DNA from: an uncultured Alphaproteobacteria bacterium
Lineage (GTDB): Bacteria; Pseudomonadota; Alphaproteobacteria; Rhodobacterales; Rhodobacteraceae
Direction of reading: 5' to 3'
Assembly: GCA_929200255.1 (NCBI GenBank)
Contig: CAKMYZ010000020.1
Span: 1 to 54,269 of the forward strand
DNA: 54,269 bases
Numbering within the stretch: the first letter of the stretch is position 1; each line of letters opens with the position of its first letter. Under the pieces are notes generated by a model. The model worked only from the letters and a program-made list of their open reading frames with translations. It was not told where the DNA came from and did no database searches. Position numbers and translations under genes: made by a program. Below, one piece after another: positions 35,757 to 44,979 of this stretch.

Positions 35757-38219
35757 ATGGCGTTGATTTTCCGCTGGCTTGTCCGGCTTGCTACCACGTT
35801 GATTGTCCTGATCATTGCTGTGATTGGGCTGGCCTATTACTTCGCCTCGCGCTCCCTGCCAGACTACAACGCCGAGGTGACCGTGGCAGGCATATCAGCC
35901 CCGGTCGAGATTGTGCGCGATAACGCCAATGTACCTCATATCTTTGGTCAAACGAACGAGGACGTCTACTTTGCCCTCGGCTATGCCCACGCTCAGGACC
36001 GCCTGTGGCAGATGACGATGCTGCGCCGCACTGTGCAGGGGCGGCTATCGGAACTCTTTGGCGAACGGACACTGCGCATTGATGAGGTGATGCGCCGTTT
36101 TGATCTGTATAATCTGTCTGTGGCGTCAGTTGATGCCCAGACGGACGAAACCAAGGCGGCGTTGACCGCATATTCCGCTGGCGTCAATACGTGGTTGAAT
36201 GAGGTCAATGCCGGTGCGCGCGGGCGTGGCGCACCCGAGATGTGGCTCTTCAGCCACGCGGTTGCCCCTTGGCAACCTGCGGATTCCGTGGCGATCCTGA
36301 AGCTCATGGCGATTCAACTGACATCTGGGATCGAGGAGGAAGTGCTGCGTGCGCGCACGTCCCTACTGCTCAGCAATGAGCGGCTGGCCGATATCCTGCC
36401 GGATGATCCCACCGGCGGCATTGCCGCCTTGCCGGAATACGCATCCTTGGTACCGCATGTGCCTGCGTTTACTCCCAATACGCGCATGGCCTATGATCCG
36501 CTGTCGCCCATTGCCCCCCCGCCGCTGGCCGGGGCCTCCAATGCTTGGGCGGCAAGCCCATCGCGCTCTGCAACTGGATCAACGCTTTTGGCCAATGATC
36601 CGCATCTGGGGTTAACAGCCCCGTCGATCTGGTATTTGGCCCGGCTTGAGCTCACCTCGGGCGGTGTCATCGGCGGCACCATCCCTGGCATGCCAGTCGT
36701 CTTGTCTGGGCGCGGGGACACGTTGGGCTGGGGTGTGACCACCGCCGCGATTGATGATCAGGATGTCTTTATCGAAGAGCTGAACCCAAACAACCCGGAC
36801 GAATACCGCAGCCCCAATGGCTGGGTGCCGTTCCGAACCCGCGACAGCATTGTGACCATCAAAGATGCGCCCGCCGTGACACTCCGCCTGCGCTGGACGG
36901 CCAATGGTCCGGTGATCCCGCGTGATCAGTTTAACCTTGGCACGATCACCCCACCCGGCCACGTGACCACCGTCGCCTGGACAGCGCTTTCTGATCGTGA
37001 CACATCCATGTCAGCGGCCATGGAGATCATGCAATCGCGCACCGTGGAAGAGGCGATTTCAGCAGGCGAAAACCACATCGCCCCGGCCCAGAACATGACG
37101 CTGGCCGACCGCAACCGGATCGCGATGAAGACCATCGGTGCCCTGCCCGCGCGCGATGCGCGGCATCAAAGCCAGGGACGCTATCCCTCGTTCGGCTATC
37201 TGTCTGAGAACCGCTGGCTCGGCCGCTTTCCATACAGCGATAACCCTGAATTCATCGACCCACCGGGAGGGATCATCGGCAATACCAACAACAAGACCGT
37301 CGACCGGCCCTTCCCCAACCACGTGGCCTTTGACTGGGGCGACACACAGCGGATTTACCGCTGGCGGCGGCTCATGCAGGCGCGCGAAGTGCATACCCGC
37401 GACAGCTTTATCGAGGCACAGCTGGACACCGTCAGCTTCACCGCGCGGACGCTGTCCACGCTGATGGGCGCCGATCTGTGGTTTACCGGCGACGCCGCCC
37501 CCGATGGAACACCAGAGCGGCGGCGTCAGGTCGCGCTGAACCTGCTATCCTCGTGGAACGGCGAGATGAATGAACACCTGCCGGAACCGCTGATCTATGC
37601 GGCTTGGACGCGAGCATTCCAGCAACGGCTGATCAGGGATGAGTTGGGGCCGCTGGCGGCCGAATTCACCCACGTAGACCCTGTGTTTATCGAACGTGTG
37701 ATGCGGGATGTTGACGGGGCGTCAATCTGGTGCGACGTCCTGCAATCCGCCCCGGTTGAGACCTGCACAGATATCGCACGGCAATCACTGGATGATGCGC
37801 TGATCTGGATCGCAGAGAACCATGGCGAAGCGATCGAAGCCGTGCGTTGGGGCGATGCGCATGTCGCAACACATGACCACCCGGTTCTGGGTAAAACCCC
37901 CGGCCTGGAATGGGTGGTAAACATCCGACAATCCACAAGCGGCGGCGACCACACATTGCAACGGGCCAAGACCTCAGGCGTTGATCCCAACCCGTTCCAG
38001 AATGTGCATTCCGGTGCTTACCGCGGGGTCTATGACTTTGCGGACCCCGACAGTTCGGTCTTTATCATCTCAACAGGGCAATCCGGTCATCCCTTATCGC
38101 GGCACTACGATAGCTTGGGCGAGCTGTGGCGGCGAGGCGAGTACATCCCAATGTCGCTTGATCCTGATCTGGCGCGAGCAGCGGCCGTCGGGGTGACTGT
38201 GTTGCGACCGGAGGAGTAG
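35757..38219 (+). CDS. Penicillin acylase-family N-terminal nucleophile hydrolase
   Basis: An 820-residue precursor of the penicillin G acylase/acyl-homoserine-lactone acylase family. An N-terminal hydrophobic helix (about 8-27) exports or anchors it. The alpha part contains VEIVRDNANVPHIFGQTNEDVYFALGYAHAQDRLWQM. Autoprocessing should occur before the Ser of GASNAWAASPSRSATGS, the new N-terminal nucleophile, followed by LLANDPHLGLTAPSIWY. Later family motifs are also present. Substrates of relatives include beta-lactams, acyl-homoserine lactones and N-acyl amino acids; the neighbouring amino-acid transporter makes an amide that releases an amino acid attractive, but this is inference. Confidence 0.9.
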   Translation: MALIFRWLVRLATTLIVLIIAVIGLAYYFASRSLPDYNAEVTVAGISAPVEIVRDNANVPHIFGQTNEDVYFALGYAHAQDRLWQMTMLRRTVQGRLSELFGERTLRIDEVMRRFDLYNLSVASVDAQTDETKAALTAYSAGVNTWLNEVNAGARGRGAPEMWLFSHAVAPWQPADSVAILKLMAIQLTSGIEEEVLRARTSLLLSNERLADILPDDPTGGIAALPEYASLVPHVPAFTPNTRMAYDPLSPIAPPPLAGASNAWAASPSRSATGSTLLANDPHLGLTAPSIWYLARLELTSGGVIGGTIPGMPVVLSGRGDTLGWGVTTAAIDDQDVFIEELNPNNPDEYRSPNGWVPFRTRDSIVTIKDAPAVTLRLRWTANGPVIPRDQFNLGTITPPGHVTTVAWTALSDRDTSMSAAMEIMQSRTVEEAISAGENHIAPAQNMTLADRNRIAMKTIGALPARDARHQSQGRYPSFGYLSENRWLGRFPYSDNPEFIDPPGGIIGNTNNKTVDRPFPNHVAFDWGDTQRIYRWRRLMQAREVHTRDSFIEAQLDTVSFTARTLSTLMGADLWFTGDAAPDGTPERRRQVALNLLSSWNGEMNEHLPEPLIYAAWTRAFQQRLIRDELGPLAAEFTHVDPVFIERVMRDVDGASIWCDVLQSAPVETCTDIARQSLDDALIWIAENHGEAIEAVRWGDAHVATHDHPVLGKTPGLEWVVNIRQSTSGGDHTLQRAKTSGVDPNPFQNVHSGAYRGVYDFADPDSSVFIISTGQSGHPLSRHYDSLGELWRRGEYIPMSLDPDLARAAAVGVTVLRPEE

Positions 38220-38222
38220 CCG

Positions 38223-38537
38223 TCAGAGTGGCGCAAAACCAGCCAGTATGGGCCATTTTACGAGGATCAGGATCAGTGCCGAAATCGCAGCAGCCCGTGG
38301 AAACACAAACAAGACCAGCCAGAGTCCAACAGCAGATAAAGCAACCCAATATCGATGGTCAAAATATGCACCCAATGCGGTTGGGCGCACAAGAAATGAA
38401 ATCGAATCTATCGGATACAAATCTGCCCCGATGGCACCAGACGCACCGATCGCCAAAAGGACGCAGCCCACCAGCGTGGCCGCGATCTGTGAAATGTATA
38501 TCTTTAGCTTTATAAGTACGGGAAAAAAATTCCGCAT
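38223..38537 (-). CDS. Small hypothetical membrane protein
   Basis: A 104-residue protein with three predicted membrane helices (about residues 15-38, 60-78 and 80-100), joined by short loops. The hydrophobic pattern (LVGCVLLAIGASGAIGA, YWVALSAVGLWLVLFVF, AAISALILILV) is what one expects from a real membrane protein. It converges on the penicillin-acylase-like gene, with three bases between the stops. There is no strong ribosome site and the region upstream is poor in genes. I do not recognise a family. Confidence 0.55.
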   Translation of the reverse strand: MRNFFPVLIKLKIYISQIAATLVGCVLLAIGASGAIGADLYPIDSISFLVRPTALGAYFDHRYWVALSAVGLWLVLFVFPRAAAISALILILVKWPILAGFAPL

Positions 38538-39048
38538 CGCATCAATTTCTATTGAATAGATGCCTTATATTCTACATTTGCCTTAGAAGCAATTCAGAGC
38601 TGAGCAACTCTCTGTCATCGAATTATTGTGAAAAAACCGGCACCTTCCCCTTGGGGTTTTGTGCCGAAGCACGCTTGGCCTCTGGTGTGCCCAAAATCAC
38701 AACGACACCCAACAGAACGATTAACAGTACATCAAACATTTCTCAGCTCGCCTTCGTTTTTTTGTCTTCACGCAGCGGTGAAGTCTAATCCATCATTTTC
38801 ATTTCGGGAACATATCTACCGTGGATTGTGCGGCCAGGATACCTGTACTTTAGGTAAGAAACGTAGGGAAATTATGTCAATTTCAACTCAAAGGTGCAGA
38901 CCGTCGCCACAATCGTGGAAGCCTTGCAAACTATCGCCACAATCGCGGAGACCTTGCTGATCTCCCGCTGATGAGCCGACCCGCATTTACTCGACATGCG
39001 TCGGCATTGGATATGAATGCACACACCCAACCTGCCGGGATTGCGAAC
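38538..39048. other. Intergenic stretch with a tandem repeat
   Basis: Between the small membrane protein and the hflX end I see no convincing gene. The base composition is more AT-rich than its neighbours. Short frames exist (for example 38552-38788 and 38628-38960) but they overlap in different phases without domain patterns. The one structured element is the 30-base tandem repeat at 38897-38956. Confidence 0.5.
38897..38956 (+). repeat. Two-copy 30-bp tandem repeat
   Basis: Two adjacent 30-base units (38897-38926 and 38927-38956) match at 24 of 30 positions, with an identical ten-base core GCCACAATCG. In one frame they read QTVATIVEAL and QTIATIAETL, a ten-residue amphipathic repeat that ends at a TGA at 38969. 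In another frame an ATG at 38874 with an AGGGA upstream gives a 28-residue peptide that ends inside the second unit. Either could be a micropeptide, or both may be remains of a repeat protein. Confidence 0.6.
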
Positions 39049-40323
39049 CTACAACCGGCCAAACCGCTCCTTCTGCAGCGCAGTCCAAAACACCGTCAGG
39101 GTATATCCGCTCTCGGTTTGTATCTCTTCCGTCACAACGCCAGCCTCGAACAACCACGCCCGTTTGCGACCTTCCGCAAACGCCAGTGACAGGCTTTCCT
39201 CGCTACGTGGGTCTTTCAGCTTGTCGGGGATGGCGGCCAGCAGATCATCCAACCCCTCGCCGGTTAGCGCAGAGATCGCATAGAGATCGTCCATCCGCAC
39301 CGCCTGCGTGACCACCGCGTCGCGCGCGTCGCCTTCCAGCAGATCCACCTTGTTCCAGACCTCGATCATGGGCGCGCCTTCGGCCACGCCAAGGCTATGT
39401 AAAATTGCCTGCACATCTTCTGCCTGTTCTTCGGTCTGCGCATGGCTGATGTCGCGCACATGCACAATCAGGTCCGCATCCAGCACCTCCTCAAGCGTGG
39501 CGCGGAATGCGGCAACCAGTTCGGTCGGCAGATCGCTGATGAAACCCACCGTATCGGACATGATCACCTCGTCCCCCGTCGGCAGCACAATCTTGCGCAT
39601 CGTGGGGTCAAGCGTCGCAAAAAGCATGTCTTTGGCAAAGACCTCTGCCCCGGTCAGATGGTTAAATAAGGTGGATTTGCCAGCGTTGGTGTACCCCACT
39701 AACGCAACAATCGGGAACGGCACCTTGGCACGGGATGCCCGGTGCAACTCGCGGGTTTTGACCACTTTGGCAAGTTGCTTGCGCAGGCGGTTCAGCTGTT
39801 CGTCAATGGCGCGGCGGTCAGCCTCGATCTGGGTTTCACCCGGACCACCGACAAAGCCCAATCCACCACGCTGCCGCTCCAGGTGGGTCCAGGCGCGGAC
39901 CAGCCTTGTGCGCTGATAGGACAGCGCCGCCATCTCGACCTGCAACACACCTTCCGACGTACGCGCGCGGTCGCTAAAAATTTCAAGGATCAGCCCGGTC
40001 CGGTCGAGCAGTTTGACACCCCACTCCTTTTCCAGATTGCGTTGCTGCACCGGCGTCACGGGGCCGTCGATCAGAACCAGCTCGACCCTATTGGCTGATA
40101 GCACCGCCTTGAGTTCTTCAATCTTACCCTTACCAAAAAGCTTACCGGGGTGAATTTTGGGCAATCGCACCACATCCGCCCCAACAACCAGCAGATCAGG
40201 CAAGGCCGCAGCCAATGATACGGCTTCTTCCAGCGCGGGATCCGCATCCCGGCGGGTCTGGTCGGACTTCAGATCAGGGTGCAGCACCCAAGCCCGCGTA
40301 ACGGGCCTGTCGTGTTCAAGCAA
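39049..40323 (-). CDS. hflX: GTPase HflX
   Basis: A 424-residue ribosome-associated GTPase. The N-terminal HflX domain includes HPGKLFGKGKIEELK and IDGPVTPVQQRNLEKEW; the linker has GGLGFVGGPGETQIEADRR; the G domain has G1 GYTNAGKSTLF, G3 DTVGFISDLP and G4 NKVD. It splits or rescues stalled ribosomes in other bacteria. Translation starts at TTG, two bases after the hfq stop, with GAAGAG upstream, so it is coupled to hfq. The hfq-hflX pair is a conserved order. Confidence 0.94.
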   Translation of the reverse strand: MLEHDRPVTRAWVLHPDLKSDQTRRDADPALEEAVSLAAALPDLLVVGADVVRLPKIHPGKLFGKGKIEELKAVLSANRVELVLIDGPVTPVQQRNLEKEWGVKLLDRTGLILEIFSDRARTSEGVLQVEMAALSYQRTRLVRAWTHLERQRGGLGFVGGPGETQIEADRRAIDEQLNRLRKQLAKVVKTRELHRASRAKVPFPIVALVGYTNAGKSTLFNHLTGAEVFAKDMLFATLDPTMRKIVLPTGDEVIMSDTVGFISDLPTELVAAFRATLEEVLDADLIVHVRDISHAQTEEQAEDVQAILHSLGVAEGAPMIEVWNKVDLLEGDARDAVVTQAVRMDDLYAISALTGEGLDDLLAAIPDKLKDPRSEESLSLAFAEGRKRAWLFEAGVVTEEIQTESGYTLTVFWTALQKERFGRL

Positions 40324-40325
40324 AG

Positions 40326-40559
40326 TTACTCTTCGCCTTCATAAAGGCTGATCGGTTGTGCTGGCATGATCGTGGAAATCGCGCTTTTGTAGACAAGCTG
40401 CGACTGACCATCACGGCGCAACAACACGCAGAAGCTGTCAAACCAGGTGATCACGCCTTGCAGCTTGACACCGTTGACCAAAAAGATTGTGACCGGAACC
40501 TTGGTCTTGCGGACATGGTTAAGAAACGCATCTTGCAGATTTGCTTTGTCGGCAGCCAT
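40326..40559 (-). CDS. hfq: RNA chaperone Hfq
   Basis: A 77-residue Sm-like protein that forms a hexamer and pairs small RNAs with mRNAs. The N-terminal helix is [14 protein letters not shown], with the rim patch reading RKTK. Sm1 ([21 protein letters not shown]) is normal. Sm2 reads [11 protein letters not shown]: the His of the usual YKH triad (His57 in E. coli) is Ser59 here. That residue lines the proximal RNA-binding pore, so the change is notable. The ATG at 40559 is preceded by an AAGGGTG site; the open frame reaches back to 40661 without Hfq-like sequence. Confidence 0.95.
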   Translation of the reverse strand: MAADKANLQDAFLNHVRKTKVPVTIFLVNGVKLQGVITWFDSFCVLLRRDGQSQLVYKSAISTIMPAQPISLYEGEE

Positions 40560-40675
40560 TGCGACACCCTTTTTCTTGTTCTTATGGCCGCGACCCGGCC
40601 CCCCTCGTTCTCGGAGTGCAGTATGTCGTGGCATCTGCCGAGTTTCCACCCCAAAAATCACTTTGGTTCAAGCTG

Positions 40676-42196
40676 TTAACGCTGCCAGATTTCCGGATTG
40701 AAAAGGGCGATGATGGCTAACGCCTCAAGCCGCCCCAGCACCATCGCAAAGGCCAGGATAGCCTTGGCCGCATCGGGAATTCCGGCATAGGAAATCGGTG
40801 TCTCTGCAGCAACCGATGCCAGCGGCCCGGTTGTCGACAACGCAGAGACAGCGAGGACCATTGATGTTTCGAACTGCACCCCCGTCAGCGAGAGCATGAG
40901 CATGACCACGGCGATACTGATCGCAAAGATCATGAAGAACACCCAAGAGATAAATGCCCCCTGTTTGCGAATGCGCCGCGCATCCCTGCCGCCGCCGCCG
41001 ATGGACGACGGGTGCAACAGCCGCTCCTGCTCGCGTTCACCGTGCCGGTAGAGCGCAAAAATACGCAGTAGCTTGACCCCCCCTGCGGTCGTGGCGACCC
41101 CGCCCCCAATCAAGGCCATGCCCATCAGAAACAGCCCCGGCGTGCTGAGCCCTGACCAGATCCGCGCGCCGTCCCAATAGTAGGATTCAAACCCGGTTGT
41201 CGTCAGAAATGATGCCACTGTGAACAAGGCCCCCCAAAGTGCCGCAGCCATGTCGGTCAAGCTGGCGGCATCGCCTTCTTCGGCAGCCCCGATGAAATGG
41301 CGTAGAAACAACACACCGGTCACAGATCCAATCAAAACCAATGCGGTGATAAACTCCGGGTCACGCCGCAGCCCTTGATCACCTTCGCCGGTCAACCCTC
41401 GGCTGAATGTCAGCCGCGACAGCGCAAATGCAAAAAAGCATAGGATCAGCAGTTCGCCCCAAAACCGGGATGCTGCAAAGTAGAGCCCGCCAATAGGCGT
41501 AATGCCCGATGTGGAGAGTGTAGACATCGCATGGGTCAATGCGATGTAGGGAAACTCCCCCGCGATTACCAAGCCAATCCAAAGCGCGCCTGTCAATCCG
41601 ACATAGATCGGCGTGAGTGACAACGTATAGCGGACCAGGCGTTCGGAGGGGTCAACGATGCGGCCGATCTGGGTGAAGGCACCAATCGCACCTTTGCTGG
41701 TAAATGCCGCGGCACGCACCTCAAACCCGCCAAGATTCATGGGGGCAAAGATCGACACGGCCGTGACCCAAACCAACAACCCACCGAGCCAGCCGACCAG
41801 AGCCCGCCACAAGTGCTGCGATGGCGTCAACCAACCGGCATTATCATAAACCGTGGCACCGGTTGTGGTGAAGCTTGACACCATTTCGAACCATGCGTTC
41901 AGGAATGACGTGTTCCCGACCGCTTCATAAAAGGGGATCGCAAACATGATGGGCAGCGCGCTGAACGCCGACAACAGACCGATCAACTGGCTGCGCGCCA
42001 CGTTTTTGGGGCTGTAGCCCGCCGTGGCCAACCCAATGAGCAAGGTGAGCACCGAAAACAGAATGAAACCGTAAAAGAACACCCGCATGGTGTTGAAGTC
42101 TTCCAATACAGCGGCATGCGCAGCGGGTACGAGCATCGCAATCGCACCTAGCCCCATCAGGACCACGAAAAACGGCAGGCGGACAATCCAACCCAT
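40676..42196 (-). CDS. trkH: Potassium uptake protein TrkH
   Basis: A 506-residue inner-membrane subunit of the Trk potassium channel/transporter. Pore-loop regions are recognisable: MVSSFTTTGATVYDNAG, STLSTSGITPIGG, VASFLTTTGFESYY and AVSALSTTGPLASVA, each with the selectivity-filter Gly. It forms the conducting subunit and is gated by TrkA. Its start shares a base with the trkA stop (TGATG). Confidence 0.95.
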   Translation of the reverse strand: MGWIVRLPFFVVLMGLGAIAMLVPAAHAAVLEDFNTMRVFFYGFILFSVLTLLIGLATAGYSPKNVARSQLIGLLSAFSALPIMFAIPFYEAVGNTSFLNAWFEMVSSFTTTGATVYDNAGWLTPSQHLWRALVGWLGGLLVWVTAVSIFAPMNLGGFEVRAAAFTSKGAIGAFTQIGRIVDPSERLVRYTLSLTPIYVGLTGALWIGLVIAGEFPYIALTHAMSTLSTSGITPIGGLYFAASRFWGELLILCFFAFALSRLTFSRGLTGEGDQGLRRDPEFITALVLIGSVTGVLFLRHFIGAAEEGDAASLTDMAAALWGALFTVASFLTTTGFESYYWDGARIWSGLSTPGLFLMGMALIGGGVATTAGGVKLLRIFALYRHGEREQERLLHPSSIGGGGRDARRIRKQGAFISWVFFMIFAISIAVVMLMLSLTGVQFETSMVLAVSALSTTGPLASVAAETPISYAGIPDAAKAILAFAMVLGRLEALAIIALFNPEIWQR

Positions 42197-43572
42197 CAGA
42201 AGAAATCGATCGAGACCTGCAAGAGCCGCTCAACTTCCGGCACATCGTCCGCCATGGCAAAGATCGCGACGACATCGCCCTCTTCGATCCGGGTCTCGCC
42301 CATCGGTCCGACAAATTTGCCATCTTTGATGACAGCGCCGATCAATGTCCCTTCCGGGAATGAGATATCCTTCACCCGCTGCCCCGCCATTGGTGACGTC
42401 CCCAGAACCTGTGCTTCGATGACCTCGGCCTCTGCATCGCCAATTGAATAGACACCGCGCACACGGCCATGCCGGATATGGCGCAGGATCGAGCTTACGG
42501 TTGTGGCGCGCGGGTTGATGTAAGCGTCAATATCCAGCGGCCCCATCAAAGGCACCAAAGTAGGATCATTGATCAATGTGATCGCCATCTCGCAGCCCAG
42601 CTCCTTGGCGCGGACCGAGGCGAGCAGGTTGGTCTTGTCATCATCCGTCACCGCCAGCACCGCATCAGCGGAACTGATGTTCGCCTCTTCTAACAAGCCA
42701 CTATCCAACCCGTCACCATGCAACACAATCGTTCGGTCCAGCGCGTCGGCGGCCCGTTCGGCGCATTCACGGTGCTTTTCGATCATCTTGACACGCACGC
42801 GCTCTGTACGTGCCTCAAGCGCCTGCGCGACCCCTAGCCCCACATTGCCACCACCGATAATGACGATACGCTCTTGTTTTGACTGGGTTTTACCGAAGAT
42901 TTCCAGCGTGCGCGCCATATCTTCGGTATGGGCAAAAATATAACACTCATCTTTTGGAAAAATCTGATCGCCAGCCGAAGGGACAAACAACACGCTGTCA
43001 CGGCGAATACCCACCACCACAGCGCGCAGGGTGGAAAAGAGATCGGTCAGTTGGCGCAACGGCGTGTTGATGACGGGGCAATCTTCGTCAATCGTGATCC
43101 CCAAAAGCTGCGCGCGGCCTTCCAAAAAACTTTCCGTGTCAAAGGCGGCAGGAGCGGCAAGTCGCTGCAACGCGGCTTCTGCCACTTCTTTTTCGGGCGA
43201 GATGACAACATCAATCGGCAGGTGGTCGCGGCGATAAAGGTCCGAATACCCCTGCTCAAGGTAGTTTTGCGCCCGCAGTCGGGCAATTTTGCGCTGCACT
43301 GAGAAAACAGAATGCGCCACCTGACAGGTGACCATATTCACCTCGTCCGAATAGGTGGCGGCAATGATCATATCCGCGTCACGCGCACCGGCCCGATCCA
43401 GCACGTCAGGGTAGCTGGCAAAACCTGCGATGCCTTGCACATCCAACGTGTCGGTCGCGCGACGGACCAGTTCAGGGTTGCTATCGACGACCGTGACATC
43501 GTTGTTTTCGCCAGACAAATGGCGGGCAATTTGCCAGCCCACCTGCCCCGCGCCACAAATGATCACCTTCAT
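42196..43572 (-). CDS. trkA: Trk system regulatory subunit TrkA
   Basis: A 458-residue cytoplasmic protein with two RCK units. Each has an NAD-binding Rossmann motif (IICGAGQVGWQIA near residue 4; IIGGGNVGLGVA in the middle) and a C-terminal RCK_C domain. It binds NAD(H)/ATP and controls TrkH. It overlaps the ntrX stop by four bases (ATGA), so potassium uptake is translationally coupled to the nitrogen regulation genes. Confidence 0.95.
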   Translation of the reverse strand: MKVIICGAGQVGWQIARHLSGENNDVTVVDSNPELVRRATDTLDVQGIAGFASYPDVLDRAGARDADMIIAATYSDEVNMVTCQVAHSVFSVQRKIARLRAQNYLEQGYSDLYRRDHLPIDVVISPEKEVAEAALQRLAAPAAFDTESFLEGRAQLLGITIDEDCPVINTPLRQLTDLFSTLRAVVVGIRRDSVLFVPSAGDQIFPKDECYIFAHTEDMARTLEIFGKTQSKQERIVIIGGGNVGLGVAQALEARTERVRVKMIEKHRECAERAADALDRTIVLHGDGLDSGLLEEANISSADAVLAVTDDDKTNLLASVRAKELGCEMAITLINDPTLVPLMGPLDIDAYINPRATTVSSILRHIRHGRVRGVYSIGDAEAEVIEAQVLGTSPMAGQRVKDISFPEGTLIGAVIKDGKFVGPMGETRIEEGDVVAIFAMADDVPEVERLLQVSIDFF

Positions 43573-44972
43573 TCGGCGTCATCCTCAACATAGGCCACAC
43601 GGCCACCCGCTTTGTTGGTTGTCACGACGCCCAGCGATTTCAGCTTGCGGTGCAAGGCCGAGCGTTCCATGCCGACAAAGGACGCGGTCCGGCTAATATT
43701 GCCACCAAAGCGGTTGATCTGGGTCAGCAGATACTCGCGCTCAAACAGCTCTCTGGCTTCGCGCAATGGCAGCGTCGCCAAACCACCCGCAAGAACAATC
43801 CGCCCCTCATCGCTGCCGCCCTCATCGCCACTGGGTAGCTCTCGCGCTGTGATTTCATCCGCATTTTCACCAAGAATTAGAACGCGTTCCACCACGTTCT
43901 TTAACTGGCGCACATTGCCAGGCCAATGCATCGTCTGCAACAATGCCCGCGCATCATCTGCCAGTTTGCGCAACGGCAGGCCTTGGGCCTTGTTAAAAAT
44001 ATCAATGAAGTGTTCCGCCAACACAGGAATATCTTCGCGCCGTTCTTCCAGCGACGGAACAGCAATCGGCACAACGTTCAAGCGGTGGTAAAGTTCCTCG
44101 CGAAACGTCCCGTCAGCAATCGCTGCGTTCAGGTCGCGGTTGGTACTTGAGACAACCCGTAGATCAACCTGCACCTTGTCGCCGCCACCGACCCGCTGAA
44201 AGCGCTGTTCTACCAGCACACGCAATATCTTGGATTGCGTGCCAAGCGGCATATCCGCGATCTCATCAAAATAGACGACACCGCCATTGGCCTCTTCCAG
44301 CAGGCCCGGTTCAATACCGCGCCCACTGTCTTCGCGCCCAAACAGAACCTCTTCCATACGCTCGGGTTCAATGGATGCCGAATTGACGGTCACAAACGGC
44401 GCACCCGCCCGGTTGGAGTTGGCATGGATGTAGCGCGCGGCGATTTCCTTACCCGCGCCGGCGGGACCGGTGAGCATGACCCGGCCATTGGACTTCGTGA
44501 CCTTATCCAATTGCGATTTGAGATTGCGGAAGGCCGCACTATCACCCAGCATTTCGGCGCTGAAGGTCTCACCGCGCTTCAGTTCCACATTTTCGCGGCG
44601 CAGCCGCGAGGTCTCCATTGCGCGGCGGATAACCACCAACAGCTGATCAATGTTAAACGGCTTTTCGATAAAGTCGTAAGCACCCTGCTTGATCGCTGCC
44701 ACCGCAATTTCGATGTTGCCATGACCCGAGATGATCACGATCGGCACGTCGGGATGGTCGCGCTTGACGGATTTGAGGATATCAATCCCGTCCATATTGC
44801 TGTCTTTCAGCCAGATATCTAGGATCATCAGTGCTGGCGTTTCAGCCGCGATCTGCGCCATGCATTCGTCGGACGTTCCCGCCAGCCGTGTCGTAAACCC
44901 TTCATCAATCAGGATTTCCGAGATCAATTCGCGAATATCGCGTTCGTCATCAGTGATTAGAATATCGCCCAT
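43569..44972 (-). CDS. ntrX: Nitrogen response regulator NtrX, no GAFTGA loop
   Basis: A 467-residue regulator partnered with NtrY. The receiver domain has phosphoacceptor Asp52 (MILDIWLKD). The AAA+ domain has Walker A GPAGAGKE and Walker B VVYFDEIAD, but where the sigma-54 contact loop GAFTGA would be it reads FGREDSGRGIEPGLLEEANGG, so it is not expected to activate sigma-54 promoters. The C-terminal helix-turn-helix is ISRTASFVGMERSALHRKLK. The ATG at 44972 has GAGGG upstream and starts seven bases after ntrY; the open frame to 45047 lies inside ntrY. NtrX acts in nitrogen, redox and envelope control in related bacteria. Confidence 0.93.
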   Translation of the reverse strand: MGDILITDDERDIRELISEILIDEGFTTRLAGTSDECMAQIAAETPALMILDIWLKDSNMDGIDILKSVKRDHPDVPIVIISGHGNIEIAVAAIKQGAYDFIEKPFNIDQLLVVIRRAMETSRLRRENVELKRGETFSAEMLGDSAAFRNLKSQLDKVTKSNGRVMLTGPAGAGKEIAARYIHANSNRAGAPFVTVNSASIEPERMEEVLFGREDSGRGIEPGLLEEANGGVVYFDEIADMPLGTQSKILRVLVEQRFQRVGGGDKVQVDLRVVSSTNRDLNAAIADGTFREELYHRLNVVPIAVPSLEERREDIPVLAEHFIDIFNKAQGLPLRKLADDARALLQTMHWPGNVRQLKNVVERVLILGENADEITARELPSGDEGGSDEGRIVLAGGLATLPLREARELFEREYLLTQINRFGGNISRTASFVGMERSALHRKLKSLGVVTTNKAGGRVAYVEDDAE

Positions 44973-44979
44973 ATTACCC

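Noticed and set aside
38897..38956. CRISPR-like repeat
   Set aside because: There are only two directly adjacent units with no spacers, and no cas genes anywhere in the window.
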